The notes beneath the pieces are model-generated. The model was given only the letters and a program-made list of their open reading frames with translations, did not search any database and had not been told where the DNA came from. Below are positions 8,141-15,639 of a stretch of DNA of 22,008 bases, in pieces. Positions within the stretch are counted from its first letter, which is position 1. Every line of letters starts with the position of its first letter. The DNA lies in contig CAMLMI010000031.1 of NCBI GenBank assembly GCA_946480965.1, positions 1-22,008 on the forward strand. The letters run 5' to 3'. The position numbers and the translations under genes are program-made. The stretch comes from an uncultured Verrucomicrobiales bacterium. GTDB taxonomy: Bacteria; Verrucomicrobiota; Verrucomicrobiae; Limisphaerales; CANJSG01.

Positions 8141-8289
8141 GGTGGAGACGAGGTGCGGAACAAAGGCTCCAGCACCGTAGCGCAAGCCTCCGCGACCGTT
8201 GACCTTCGGATTTCGGGCTTCCCCTGGAAAAGGGGCTGTGGCTCACTCTGCGGTTCTGCGGCCATCCCGGCTGCGGCTGTTTACAAACC
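8141..8289. other. Intergenic region after the ATPase gene
   Basis: This short gap contains a small inverted repeat CCCCT/AGGGG (about 8221-8235). A run of related ctgcgg words sits between 8248 and 8280, just before the next start codon. A TTGACC word at 8199-8204 resembles a -35 box but has no -10 partner at 16-18 nt. It resembles the degenerate intergenic repeats elsewhere in the window, but only one copy is here. Confidence 0.3.
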
Positions 8290-9492
8290 ATGAACCCGCT
8301 CACGACCGTCATTCTCAAACCCGGCGAAGCCGACCGCATCGTCGCCGGCCATCCCTGGATCTACGCCGCCGCCGTTTCCCGCCTGACCGGCCCCGCCAAC
8401 GATGGCGACCTCGTCCAGGTGAAGGACTCCCGCAACCGGATGCTCGGCGTGGGCTTCTACAATCCCCGCTCCAAGATCCAGGTCCGCATGTTGGACGTGG
8501 ACCGTGTGGAGCCGAACGCGGACTTCTTCGAGCAGCGCATCCGCGCCGCGCGCGCCGTGCGGGAGCGCCACCTGCCCGGAGCTTCGTCCTATCGCGCGGT
8601 CAACGCCGAGGGCGATCTCCTCAGCGGCCTGATCGTGGACAAATACGAGGACGTGCTCGTCGTCCAGATCTCCTCCCTCGGGATGGAGAAGCGGAAGAAC
8701 CACATCGTCGAGGCCCTCAAGCGCATCTATTCGCCCCGCGCCATCGTGGAACGCAGCGACGCGGCCTACCGCAAGTTCGAGGGCCTGGAAGAATCCAACG
8801 GCGTGCTCTTCGGCAAGGTCGATGGCCCCGTGGACATCCTGCTCAACGGCCTCAAGTTCCAGGTCGAACCCGCCGGTGGCCACAAGACCGGTCTCTATCT
8901 CGACCAGCAGGCGAACTACCAGGCCGTCGCCCAGCTCGTGCGGGGCGGCCATGTGCTGGACTGCTTCTCCTTCCTCGGCGGTTTCTCGCTCCACGCCGCC
9001 CGCGCCGGGGCCAAGAGCGTCGTGGCCGTGGACCAGAGCGCGGACGCGAACGCCGCCGCCCAGCGCAACGCCGTGGCCAATGGGCTGGAGAAGATCTGCT
9101 CCTTCGAGACAGCCAACGCCTTCGACTGGCTGAAGAACCGCACCACGACCGGTCCGAACGAGAAGCTGATCGCGCCCTTCGACACCATCGTGCTCGATCC
9201 GCCGTCCTTCACCCGCAACCGCGCCTCGGTGGGCGACGCGCTGCGCGGCTACAAGGAGATCCATCTGCGCGCGCTGAAGCTGCTCAAGCCCGGCGGCACG
9301 CTCGCCACCTTCTGCTGCTCGCACCATGTGGATTCGACCACCTTCATGGACGTGATCCTCGCCGCCGCCTACGACGCGCACCGCTTGCTGCGCCGCGTGG
9401 CCATCTACAGCCAAAGCCCCGACCACCCGGTGCTGCCTGCGATCCCGGAGACGGAATACCTCAAGGGGTATGCGTTCGAGGTGGTGCGCTGA
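8290..9492 (+). CDS. rlmI: RlmI-like class I rRNA large-subunit (cytosine-C5) methyltransferase
   Basis: RlmI methylates a cytosine of 23S rRNA using S-adenosylmethionine. The 400-residue length equals that of the enterobacterial enzyme. An N-terminal PUA-type RNA-binding domain (about 1-75) contains the GHPWIYAAAV and GVGFYNPRSKIQVRML motifs. A central EEHEA-like region follows, then a Rossmann methyltransferase domain. That domain has the SAM loop VLDCFSFLGGFSL (222-234), the acidic VVAVDQSADA strand, the LDPPSF motif (302-307) and CCSHHV (342-347). The 342-347 motif holds the likely catalytic Cys region of the family. It follows the secretion operon but is functionally unrelated, and it ends at a bidirectional terminator. 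Other members of this family (COG1092) have different rRNA targets, so the exact site is inferred. Confidence 0.87.
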   Translation: MNPLTTVILKPGEADRIVAGHPWIYAAAVSRLTGPANDGDLVQVKDSRNRMLGVGFYNPRSKIQVRMLDVDRVEPNADFFEQRIRAARAVRERHLPGASSYRAVNAEGDLLSGLIVDKYEDVLVVQISSLGMEKRKNHIVEALKRIYSPRAIVERSDAAYRKFEGLEESNGVLFGKVDGPVDILLNGLKFQVEPAGGHKTGLYLDQQANYQAVAQLVRGGHVLDCFSFLGGFSLHAARAGAKSVVAVDQSADANAAAQRNAVANGLEKICSFETANAFDWLKNRTTTGPNEKLIAPFDTIVLDPPSFTRNRASVGDALRGYKEIHLRALKLLKPGGTLATFCCSHHVDSTTFMDVILAAAYDAHRLLRRVAIYSQSPDHPVLPAIPETEYLKGYAFEVVR

Positions 9493-9498
9493 AAGGTG

Positions 9499-9584
9499 GA
9501 AACGCCGAACGTCCAACGTTGAACGCTGAACTCCGAAGTCAGCGCTTCGACGTTCGGCGTTGAGCGTTCAAAGTTCGGCGTTTC
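9499..9584. repeat. Intergenic palindromic repeat built from 'gaacg'-type words
   Basis: Perfect 12-bp outer arms GAAACGCCGAAC (9499-9510) and GTTCGGCGTTTC (9573-9584) enclose variants of the same words (caacgttgaacgctgaa and ttcggcgttgagcgttcaa). The whole 86 bp can fold on itself imperfectly. It lies between the stop of the methyltransferase gene and the terminator, with no coding role. From memory, such word-rich palindromes are frequent between genes in Verrucomicrobiota genomes. Confidence 0.7.
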
Positions 9585-9599
9585 TCCTCCGAAAACGAA

Positions 9600-9629
9600 A
9601 AGGCCGGAACCTGGAAAGGTTCCGGCCTT
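9600..9629. terminator. Bidirectional Rho-independent-type terminator between convergent genes
   Basis: A perfect 12-bp stem is formed by AAGGCCGGAACC (9600-9611) and GGTTCCGGCCTT (9618-9629) with a 6-nt loop. Short A-rich sequence lies on the left and CTTT on the right, so it can serve both the methyltransferase gene (rightward) and the sugar kinase gene (leftward). Confidence 0.88.
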
Positions 9630-9645
9630 CGTCTTTGGCGTTTGG

Positions 9646-10695
9646 TCAGTCTTCTTTGTTCAGCGCCGGGCGGACGCCGAACTTTTTCTTCAGCGCGAGC
9701 ACGTCGGCCAGCTTCTTCATGCCGCCGGTGCAGGTTGGATCGCTGAGCGAGGCGGCGGCGGCGCAGACGCCGATCTCCAGGCATTCCTGGAGCGGCTTGT
9801 CATCGTGCAGGCCGAGCAGCACGCCCGCGCAGAACGCGTCGCCCGCTCCGGCGGTGCCGGCGATGTTCTTGGCGGCGAGCTTGAGGGAGGATTGCCAGAC
9901 GTCCTCGCCCTTGCGGGTGCGGCAGAAACCGCCTTCGGGGAAGTGGATGACGACCAGCTCGCGGACGCCCTGCTGGAGCATGGCCCCGGCAGCGTGGCGG
10001 ACGCTGACGGTGTCGAGCTTGCCGTCGGCGCTGCGCAGCTTGAAGCCCGTGACCTTGCCGGCCTCGATCTCGTTGAGGATGCAGTAGTCCACCGCCTTGA
10101 GCGCGGGCTGGACGATCTTGGCGAAGCGGTCGCTGTCCTCGCTGACCACGTCGATGCTCGTCTTCAATCCGGCGGCCTGGGCGGCGGAGAGGAGCTTGGC
10201 GGCTTTGGTCACATGTTTGGCGTCCGGCGCGTCGAGCGCGTCGAGGAGCAGGAGGTAGCCGAGGTGGAAGATCTTGGCCTTGGTCTTGGTGAAATCGAGG
10301 TCGGCTCCGTTCCAGAGGGCGTTGGCGCCGCGATAGTGGAAGAAGGTGCGGCGGCCGTTCCCTTCCTCGGTCATCACGTCGGTGTAGGACGTGGCGGCGT
10401 CCGCGGTCTGCTTGAGGAACTTGGTGTCGATCTTGTGGGACTTGCAGTCTTCCAGGATGCCGTCGCCCAGCGGGTCCTTGCCGACGAGCCCGGCGGCGGA
10501 GAGGGGAAACGGCACGCCCAGCTTGGCGAGATCGACGAGGACGTTGTAGGGGGAGCCGCCCGTGCCCTGGTGCTGTTCCCGGATATTGGCGAGCTGTTCG
10601 CGCTGGGGATAGACATCGACGAGTTTGACCTGATCGATGATCCAGTTGCCTCCGGCGAGGACGCCCTTCCGGGTCGAGCTAGACTTGGTATTCAT
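9646..10695 (-). CDS. PfkB-family (ribokinase-like) carbohydrate kinase
   Basis: PfkB/ribokinase enzymes phosphorylate sugars or nucleosides with ATP in the cytoplasm. The 349-residue protein starts MNTKSSSTRKGVLAGGNW. It carries the substrate-side motif GTGGSPYNVLVDLAKLG with GLVGKDPLGDGI after it, and the C-terminal anion-hole motif AGTAGAGDAF (279-288), where Asp286 is the expected catalytic base. The usual leading D of the D-T-x-G-A-G-D motif is replaced by AG here. The substrate cannot be told from sequence. The ATG at 10695 is chosen because the open frame farther upstream (to 11427) runs antisense through the enzyme I gene and shows no family similarity. It is divergent from the PTS enzyme I gene and convergent with the methyltransferase gene. 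Confidence 0.88.
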   Translation of the reverse strand: MNTKSSSTRKGVLAGGNWIIDQVKLVDVYPQREQLANIREQHQGTGGSPYNVLVDLAKLGVPFPLSAAGLVGKDPLGDGILEDCKSHKIDTKFLKQTADAATSYTDVMTEEGNGRRTFFHYRGANALWNGADLDFTKTKAKIFHLGYLLLLDALDAPDAKHVTKAAKLLSAAQAAGLKTSIDVVSEDSDRFAKIVQPALKAVDYCILNEIEAGKVTGFKLRSADGKLDTVSVRHAAGAMLQQGVRELVVIHFPEGGFCRTRKGEDVWQSSLKLAAKNIAGTAGAGDAFCAGVLLGLHDDKPLQECLEIGVCAAAASLSDPTCTGGMKKLADVLALKKKFGVRPALNKED

Positions 10696-10827
10696 GGAGC
10701 CGTGATCGGCGAAGACTATCGGGCTGACAGGGTGAAGGCAATCTGCTTGAATCACAAAGACTCCCATTTTCAGCCACGGCGGAAGAATTCCTTCCCTTGG
10801 CGGCCACCCCTGAAATAATCCACCGCG

Positions 10828-12606
10828 ATGACGGAAAAAGCGCGACCAGGCGAACGGATTCTCCGCGGCAGCGGCGTCTCCGGCGGCGTCTCGCAGGGCC
10901 GCATCGTCGTCGTCACCCGCCAGGAGGGCGCGGTTCCCAGGCGCAGCCTCGAAGAGGAGGAAATCGACGCGGAGATCGAGCGTTTCCGTCACGGACTCGT
11001 CCAGACCCGGCAACAGGTGCTGGAGGTGCAGCGGCAGGTGGCCACCGCCCTGAGCGCGGACGACGCCAGCATCTTCGAGGCGCACCTGCTCGCTCTGGAG
11101 GACCAGACTCTGATCGACGAGGTCACCCGCGCCATCCGCCACGACCGCGTCAACGCCGAGCACGCCTACCACGAGGTCGCCGAACGCTACGCCCGGACCC
11201 TCGACGCCATCGAGGACGACTACCTGCGCGAACGCGCGGCCGACATGCGGGACGTCGCCGGCCGCGTGCTGAACAACCTTTTGGGCCGCGAACGGAAGTT
11301 CGATCCCACCAAGCTTTCCGAGCCCTGCATCCTGATCAGCGACGACCTCTCTCCCTCGGACACCGCGTTGCTCGACAAGAAGGTCGTGCTCGGTTTCGCG
11401 ACCGATGGCGGCAGCCGCACCTCGCATTCGGCCATCATGGCCCGGTCGTTGCAGATCCCCGCGATCGTCGGTCTCCAGGAAGCCACCTCAAGCCTCGTCA
11501 CCGGCGAATACGCGCTGCTGGACGGCTTCAACGGCCTGCTCATCGTCAATCCGACCGACCAGACGCTCTTCGAATACGGCCAGCTCGTCCGCAAGCAGGT
11601 CGATCTGGAGGAGAAGCTGCGCGACGTGACGGACAAGCCCGCCGTCACGCTCGACGGGATGCGGTTCAATCTCCTCGCCAACATCGAGAAACCCGCCGAT
11701 GCCGCCGCCGTGGTGGAGCGCGGGGCCGAAGGCGTGGGGCTCTTCCGCACGGAATACCTCTTCCTCCAGCGCGAATCGCTGCCCTCGGAGGAGGAGCAGT
11801 TCGAGGCCTACCGCGAAGTTGCCCAGAAGCTCGCTCCCCGGCCCGTCGTCATCCGGACCCTGGATCTCGGCGGGGACAAGGTCTGGCTCCAGGGCCAGCT
11901 CCACAAGGAGGCCAACCCTTTCCTTGGCTGGCGCGCCATCCGGCTCTGCCTTGACGAACTGGTCCTCTTCAAGACCCAGCTCCGCGCCATTCTCCGCGCC
12001 AGCGCCCACGGCAACGTCCGGATTCTCTTCCCGATGATCTGCACGCCCGAGGAGCTCGACGCCTCGCTCGCGCTGCTGGACGAGTGCCGGGCGGAGCTCA
12101 AGGCCGAGGGCAAACCCTTCAAGCCGGACCTCGAAGCCGGCGCGATGATCGAGATCCCGTCCGCCGCGCTCATGGCCGCAACGCTCGCGCAGAAGGTCCG
12201 GTTCTTCAGCATCGGCACCAACGACCTGACGCAATACACGCTGGCCGTGGACCGGTTGAACGACCGCATCTCCCGCCTCTACGAGCCGGCCCATCCCGCC
12301 GTGCTGCGGTTGATCCGCATGACGGTCGAGGCCGCCCGGCCGCTGGGGGTGAAGGTCGCCGTTTGCGGCGAGATGGCCGGCGATCCCGTGATGGTGCCGC
12401 TGTTGCTCGGCCTCGGCGTGGACGAGCTGAGCGCCTCCCCCGCGTTGATCTCGCCGGTGAAGTTCCTCGTCCGTCGGCTGAAGATGGACGAGGCCCGCAA
12501 GCTGGCGACCGCCGCCCTCCAATGCGCCGGGGCCGAGGAAGTCCTGGTCCGCAGCCGCGCCCTGGCCCGGGAGATCGCCCCCAGCCTGTTCGAGAACCAG
12601 CTCTAG
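10828..12606 (+). CDS. ptsI: Phosphoenolpyruvate-protein phosphotransferase (PTS enzyme I)
   Basis: Enzyme I takes phosphate from phosphoenolpyruvate and passes it to HPr, the first step of the phosphotransferase system. The 592-residue protein has the usual full length. It has an N-terminal HPr-interacting helical region and the phosphohistidine motif GSRTSHSAIMARSLQIPAIVG-type sequence, with His200 as the active residue. The PEP-binding TIM barrel has EGVGLFRTEYLF, RTLDLGGDK, FFSIGTNDLTQY and the catalytic VCGEMAGDP with Cys513. No HPr or EII gene is in the window, so its partners lie elsewhere. The start lacks a Shine-Dalgarno. It is followed after 15 nt by a nucleotidyltransferase gene and is probably co-transcribed with it. 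Confidence 0.96.
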   Translation: MTEKARPGERILRGSGVSGGVSQGRIVVVTRQEGAVPRRSLEEEEIDAEIERFRHGLVQTRQQVLEVQRQVATALSADDASIFEAHLLALEDQTLIDEVTRAIRHDRVNAEHAYHEVAERYARTLDAIEDDYLRERAADMRDVAGRVLNNLLGRERKFDPTKLSEPCILISDDLSPSDTALLDKKVVLGFATDGGSRTSHSAIMARSLQIPAIVGLQEATSSLVTGEYALLDGFNGLLIVNPTDQTLFEYGQLVRKQVDLEEKLRDVTDKPAVTLDGMRFNLLANIEKPADAAAVVERGAEGVGLFRTEYLFLQRESLPSEEEQFEAYREVAQKLAPRPVVIRTLDLGGDKVWLQGQLHKEANPFLGWRAIRLCLDELVLFKTQLRAILRASAHGNVRILFPMICTPEELDASLALLDECRAELKAEGKPFKPDLEAGAMIEIPSAALMAATLAQKVRFFSIGTNDLTQYTLAVDRLNDRISRLYEPAHPAVLRLIRMTVEAARPLGVKVAVCGEMAGDPVMVPLLLGLGVDELSASPALISPVKFLVRRLKMDEARKLATAALQCAGAEEVLVRSRALAREIAPSLFENQL

Positions 12607-12621
12607 CTCCCAACGCGCCCG

Positions 12622-13362
12622 ATGAAAGTCGTCCTTCTCGCCGCCGGCTACGCCACCCGCCTCTACCCGATCACCCTCACCCAGCCCAAGACGCTGCTGC
12701 CGGTCGCGGGCAAGCCGATGATCGAATACGTCCTCGGCAACCTGGAGACGATCCCCGGCGTGGACCGTGTCACCGTGGTCTCGAACGACAAGTTCATCGG
12801 CCATTTCCAGCGCTGGGCCGCGCAGCGGAACGGCCCCGTGCCGCTCGTCGTGCTGAACGACGGTTCCACCCATGATTCCAACCGGCGCGGCGCGCTGGGC
12901 GATCTCCGCTTCGCGCTCGAATCCCAGGCCATCGACGACGACCTGATCGTCGTGGCGGCCGATTGCCTCTTCAGCCAGCCGCTCGTCGGCTTCGGCGAAT
13001 TCTGTAGGGAAAAGAACGCCCCTGTCCTCGCCGTCTATGACGTCGGCACGCTCGACCGCGCGAAGAACTTCGGGGTCGTCGGCCTGGACCCTTCCGGTCG
13101 GATCAATTCCTTCGTCGAAAAGCCCGATGTCCCCGCCAGCACCTTGGTCGGCATCGCGCTCTACTACTTTCCCAAGGCCCTGTTGCCGGAACTTCGCGCC
13201 TACCTCGCCACCAGCCAGGGCGGCGACAAGCTCGGCCAGCTCATCCAGTGGCTCTATCCCCGCACGCCGGTCTTCACCTGGAGCGTTCCCGGGCTCTGGT
13301 TCGACATCGCGTCGAAGGAAAACCTCGAGGAAGCCAACCGGATCTTCGCCGCGCGCCGCTGA
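12622..13362 (+). CDS. Sugar-1-phosphate nucleotidyltransferase (NTP_transferase family)
   Basis: These enzymes couple a nucleoside triphosphate to a sugar-1-phosphate, giving NDP-sugars for cell-surface glycans. The 246-residue protein has the Gly-rich nucleotide loop LLAAGYATRLYP (5-16) and KTLLPVAGKPMI (23-34). The metal Asp is in AADCLF (Asp114), the sugar-site motif is FVEKP, and a WFDIAS segment follows near the C-terminus. Length and motifs resemble the catalytic domain of glucose-1-phosphate thymidylyltransferase-like proteins without a C-terminal beta-helix. The nucleotide and sugar are not predictable. It begins 15 nt after ptsI, without a Shine-Dalgarno, and probably belongs to that transcript. 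Confidence 0.88.
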   Translation: MKVVLLAAGYATRLYPITLTQPKTLLPVAGKPMIEYVLGNLETIPGVDRVTVVSNDKFIGHFQRWAAQRNGPVPLVVLNDGSTHDSNRRGALGDLRFALESQAIDDDLIVVAADCLFSQPLVGFGEFCREKNAPVLAVYDVGTLDRAKNFGVVGLDPSGRINSFVEKPDVPASTLVGIALYYFPKALLPELRAYLATSQGGDKLGQLIQWLYPRTPVFTWSVPGLWFDIASKENLEEANRIFAARR

Positions 13363-13369
13363 AAGCCCG

Positions 13370-13400
13370 TTGACCTGCGCGGGAAAACCCCGGAAACAAT
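13370..13400 (+). promoter_or_regulatory. Possible sigma-70-like promoter upstream of the zinc ribbon gene
   Basis: A TTGACC -35-like box lies at 13370-13375. It is followed by AACAAT at 13395-13400 (19-nt spacer), or GAAACA at 13393-13398 (17-nt spacer). The -35 is identical to the one at the right end of the window, but the -10 is weak. Confidence 0.35.
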
Positions 13401-13447
13401 TCCCGGTCCGTTCCCGCTCGGCACGGACCCCAACCCGATTCCGAACG

Positions 13448-13681
13448 ATGCCCTTATTCGAATTCCACTGCCTCAAGTGCGAGCACGACAGCGAACTGCT
13501 CGTCCGCTCCTCGGACTGGAAAGGCCACGCCAAGTGCCCCCGCTGCGGCTCGGCCCAACTGGAGAAGAAGTTCTCCACCTTCGCCGCCAGCGTGCCCGGC
13601 GGCGCGGGCGAAGCGCCTTCCTGCTCCGGCGTCCCGTCCTCCTGCGGGATGTGCGGCACCGGCCGACCCCATTCGCACTGA
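13448..13681 (+). CDS. Small FmdB-type zinc ribbon protein
   Basis: The 77-residue protein begins MPLFEFHCLKCEHDSELLV. It has two CxxC pairs, Cys8/Cys11 and Cys30/Cys33, spaced as in the FmdB/CxxC_CxxC_SSSS family of putative regulatory zinc ribbon proteins. The tail is Ser/Gly/Cys-rich with three more Cys (59, 66, 69), also common in that family. The reading frame is open far upstream, but only this ATG gives the conserved N-terminal P-x-[FY]-x-[FY] start. The family has no well-established biochemical role. The gene lies 85 nt after the nucleotidyltransferase gene and 45 nt before a lipoprotein gene, and no Shine-Dalgarno is visible. Confidence 0.85.
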   Translation: MPLFEFHCLKCEHDSELLVRSSDWKGHAKCPRCGSAQLEKKFSTFAASVPGGAGEAPSCSGVPSSCGMCGTGRPHSH

Positions 13682-13726
13682 CCGGTCCGTCCCCTCCCCA
13701 ACCCCCGTGCCCCATATCTATCCCCG

Positions 13727-14254
13727 GTGAAAGCCCTTCTGCTCGTCCTGCCCCTCGTGCTGCTCGTCGGTGGTTGTGCGTCGCCCGAGCCTCCTCCACC
13801 CAAGGCGAACATCACCGGCAGCGGTCCGGTGATCACCTTCTCCGCCGGTTCGCGGAACTGGAAGGTGCCCCTCCCCGCCTCGATCCGCCGCATCCCGCCC
13901 GACGATTCCGTCCAGCTCGTGGACTACCGGAATGAGCTGGGCACCGACTACTTGCTGCTCGCCGTCGAAGGCACCTCCGGCGGCCGCAACCCCGCCGGCC
14001 ATTTCTGCGGCGCGGGCGACGAGACCACTCTCGTCTGGCTGCGTTTCCGCGACGGCAAGCTGATGGCCACCAAGCAGCGGACCATCCGCTCCTGCTCCCG
14101 CAACATCGAGACCTACCGCCAGGGCTGGTTCGGCCAGGAATACCGCGCCGATCTCTTCGAGGTGAAAGACGGCCGCACCTACCGCTCCCAAGTGGTCTAT
14201 GACCTGACCCGCCTCGACGAAGGCATCCGCAGCGCGACTTGGCTGGAGGAATGA
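13727..14254 (+). CDS. Hypothetical lipoprotein
   Basis: The 175-residue protein starts at GTG 13727. It has a type II signal peptide with a clear lipobox, [10 protein letters not shown], lipidated Cys17, so it should be membrane-anchored. The mature part begins with a Pro-rich spacer and then a beta-rich domain of about 140 residues. Aromatic-rich segments include [11 protein letters not shown] and [18 protein letters not shown]. Two Cys (in HFCGAG and IRSCSRN) may form a disulfide. I do not recognise the family. Its stop overlaps the ATG of the VF530 gene (ATGA at 14251-14254), so the two are translationally coupled. The function is unknown. Confidence 0.8.
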   Translation: MKALLLVLPLVLLVGGCASPEPPPPKANITGSGPVITFSAGSRNWKVPLPASIRRIPPDDSVQLVDYRNELGTDYLLLAVEGTSGGRNPAGHFCGAGDETTLVWLRFRDGKLMATKQRTIRSCSRNIETYRQGWFGQEYRADLFEVKDGRTYRSQVVYDLTRLDEGIRSATWLEE

Positions 14255-14502
14255 GCTCCGTTCCCATACCGGAAGCTCCCCAGCCCCCTTCCCGCGATCC
14301 GCTCCACGGCGTGACCCTGGAAACCATCGTCCGCACGCTCGAAGCCCGCTACGGCTGGGAAGAGATGGGCCGTCGCATCCCCGTCCGCTGTTTCCTCCAC
14401 CAGCCCAGCGTGAAATCCAGCCTGGCCTTCCTCCGCAAAACCCCTTGGGCCCGGCAGCGCGTGGAGGATTGGTTCATCTACGACGCGTCGCGGAACGCCT
14501 AG
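14251..14502 (+). CDS. VF530 (DUF2132) family protein
   Basis: This small 83-residue protein carries the family's highly conserved core. The core has DPLHGVTLE (about 16-24), [23 protein letters not shown] and [13 protein letters not shown]. Members are small helical proteins annotated as putative DNA-binding proteins from a structural-genomics study; the biological role is not established. The ATG at 14251 overlaps the lipoprotein stop. A GGAGG lies only one base before the ATG, too close for a normal ribosome-binding site, so coupling by re-initiation is more likely. A TTG at 14239 is a less likely start. The gene ends 125 nt before a bidirectional terminator. Confidence 0.92.
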   Translation: MSSVPIPEAPQPPSRDPLHGVTLETIVRTLEARYGWEEMGRRIPVRCFLHQPSVKSSLAFLRKTPWARQRVEDWFIYDASRNA

Positions 14503-14627
14503 GAGCGCGGGCGGTCTCGTCCGCGAGTCCACTTCCGCCATTCAAAGCGGCCCTCACGCCAAGAACGCAAAGGCCGCAGCGCCGACTTCCGTTCTTCATC
14601 CTCGCGCCTTCGCGTGAGACAAAAAGA
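14503..14627. repeat. Intergenic region with two inverted-repeat elements
   Basis: Just after the VF530 stop, CGCGG (14506-14510) and CCGCG (14521-14525) can pair across a 10-nt loop. A second, longer imperfect palindrome occupies 14553-14618. Its arms are related to ctcacgccaagaacgcaaagg and, on the other strand, ctcacgcgaaggcgcgagg. No gene is seen here. Confidence 0.6.
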
Positions 14628-14655
14628 AACGGCCCCGGATCGCTCCGGGGCCGTT
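14628..14655. terminator. Bidirectional Rho-independent-type terminator
   Basis: A perfect 12-bp GC-rich stem is formed by AACGGCCCCGGA (14628-14639) and TCCGGGGCCGTT (14644-14655) with a 4-nt loop. It lies between the convergent VF530 and isomerase genes. An A-rich run (aaaaagaa) on the left would serve as the U-tract for the leftward gene; the right side has only a weak T content. Confidence 0.87.
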
Positions 14656-14683
14656 GCGCTTTCTGCGGATCAATCCGCTGGGC

Positions 14684-15538
14684 TCACCACTTCAGCCCCT
14701 GGAGATACTTCAGCGTCTGCGGAATCTGCTCTCCCGCCACGACGCTCTCGTCCTCGATGAAATACTGGGTCACGCCGCTCTTTTCGGCGGCCTTGAGGAT
14801 GGCCTTCCAGTCCATCTGGCCGGTGCCTGCCACGACGTTGTTCGATACGTCGGCGTGGCCGCTCTTGGAGCCGAGGGCGAGGCCCTTCTTCATGTCCTTG
14901 ATGTGCATCAGCTCCCAGCGGCCGGGATACTTCTCCAACCATTTCACGGGGTCTTCGCCGGGATGCACGACCCAGAAGACGTCCATCTCGAAGGCCACCA
15001 GTTTCGGATCGGTGCCCTTGATGATGAGGTCCATGAAGGTGCCGTCGCCGTGCCGGATGAACTCGTAGCCGTGGCAGTGGTAGAAGAACTTGATGCCGTG
15101 CTTGGCCAACGCGGCACCGGCCTTGTTGAAGACCTCGATCGCGTCCTTCGCCTCCGCTTCGTCGAATTCTCCCTGATGTGAGATCCAGGCGCAGCCGGCG
15201 TATTTCAGGCCCAGTTCAGCGGCCCTCTTGGCCACGCCTTCAGGGTCCTTCTTGTATTCGTCGTAGCCGAAGTGGCCGCTGACGGCGGTCAGGCCGTGGG
15301 CTTTGAGCATCTCGGAAAACTTCTCGGCGGAAAGGTTGTAGGTGCCGGCCAGCTCGACCTGCTTGATGCCGAAGGACTGCACCTTGGCCAGCGCCTCGGG
15401 CACGCTCTTGGTGAAGTCGGCGCGCAGGCTGTAGAGCTGGAGGCCGACGGGATGTTTGAGGCCGGATTCCGCAGCCTGGATCTGGCCGGCGGCGGACAGC
15501 ACGAAGGCGGCCGCGAGGGAGGCGAAGAGAGGTTTCAC
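14684..15538 (-). CDS. Exported sugar phosphate isomerase/epimerase-like TIM-barrel protein
   Basis: Proteins of the AP endonuclease 2/xylose isomerase-like TIM-barrel family isomerise or epimerise sugars at a divalent metal. From GTG 15538 the protein has 284 residues and starts with a signal peptide (VKPLFASLAAAFVLSAAGQIQA, cleaved near AES). The barrel begins PVGLQLYSLRADF and shows candidate metal ligands in KQVELAG, FFYHCHGYEF, AFEMDVFWV, LMHIKDM and FIEDES. The predicted export is typical of the many secreted members in Verrucomicrobiota and Planctomycetes. The frame is open to ATG 15655, but that start would bury the signal peptide, so GTG 15538 is preferred; ATG 15598 is an alternative. 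It is divergent from the ArsR gene. The substrate is unknown. Confidence 0.85.
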   Translation of the reverse strand: MKPLFASLAAAFVLSAAGQIQAAESGLKHPVGLQLYSLRADFTKSVPEALAKVQSFGIKQVELAGTYNLSAEKFSEMLKAHGLTAVSGHFGYDEYKKDPEGVAKRAAELGLKYAGCAWISHQGEFDEAEAKDAIEVFNKAGAALAKHGIKFFYHCHGYEFIRHGDGTFMDLIIKGTDPKLVAFEMDVFWVVHPGEDPVKWLEKYPGRWELMHIKDMKKGLALGSKSGHADVSNNVVAGTGQMDWKAILKAAEKSGVTQYFIEDESVVAGEQIPQTLKYLQGLKW

Positions 15539-15639
15539 GCCGGAGAGTGAATCCGGTCGGGTGGAGCTTGGGAAGACCCATCCTTTGAGGACGGCCATCC
15601 GCTTCACCGTTCCGCGATCGCCATCAAAAAATCCACCGC

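Noticed and set aside
5855..8185. A 776-codon minus-strand open frame opposite the PilP and ATPase genes
   Set aside because: It is the same kind of codon-shadow composition, and the ATPase on the other strand has all catalytic motifs.
8199..8227. A promoter based on TTGACC at 8199 for the rRNA methyltransferase gene
   Set aside because: No -10-like hexamer lies 16-18 nt downstream; the region there is GC-rich.
9499..9584. A CRISPR-like array in the word-repeat region
   Set aside because: There are no regular spacers; the units are inverted and overlapping, so it is a palindromic element rather than direct repeats.
10696..11427. An N-terminal extension of the PfkB-family kinase
   Set aside because: It runs antisense through enzyme I, and the kinase fold is complete from the ATG at 10695.
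11488..13893. An 801-codon minus-strand open frame opposite enzyme I, the nucleotidyltransferase and the zinc ribbon gene
   Set aside because: It crosses three well-supported plus-strand genes and shows no domain.
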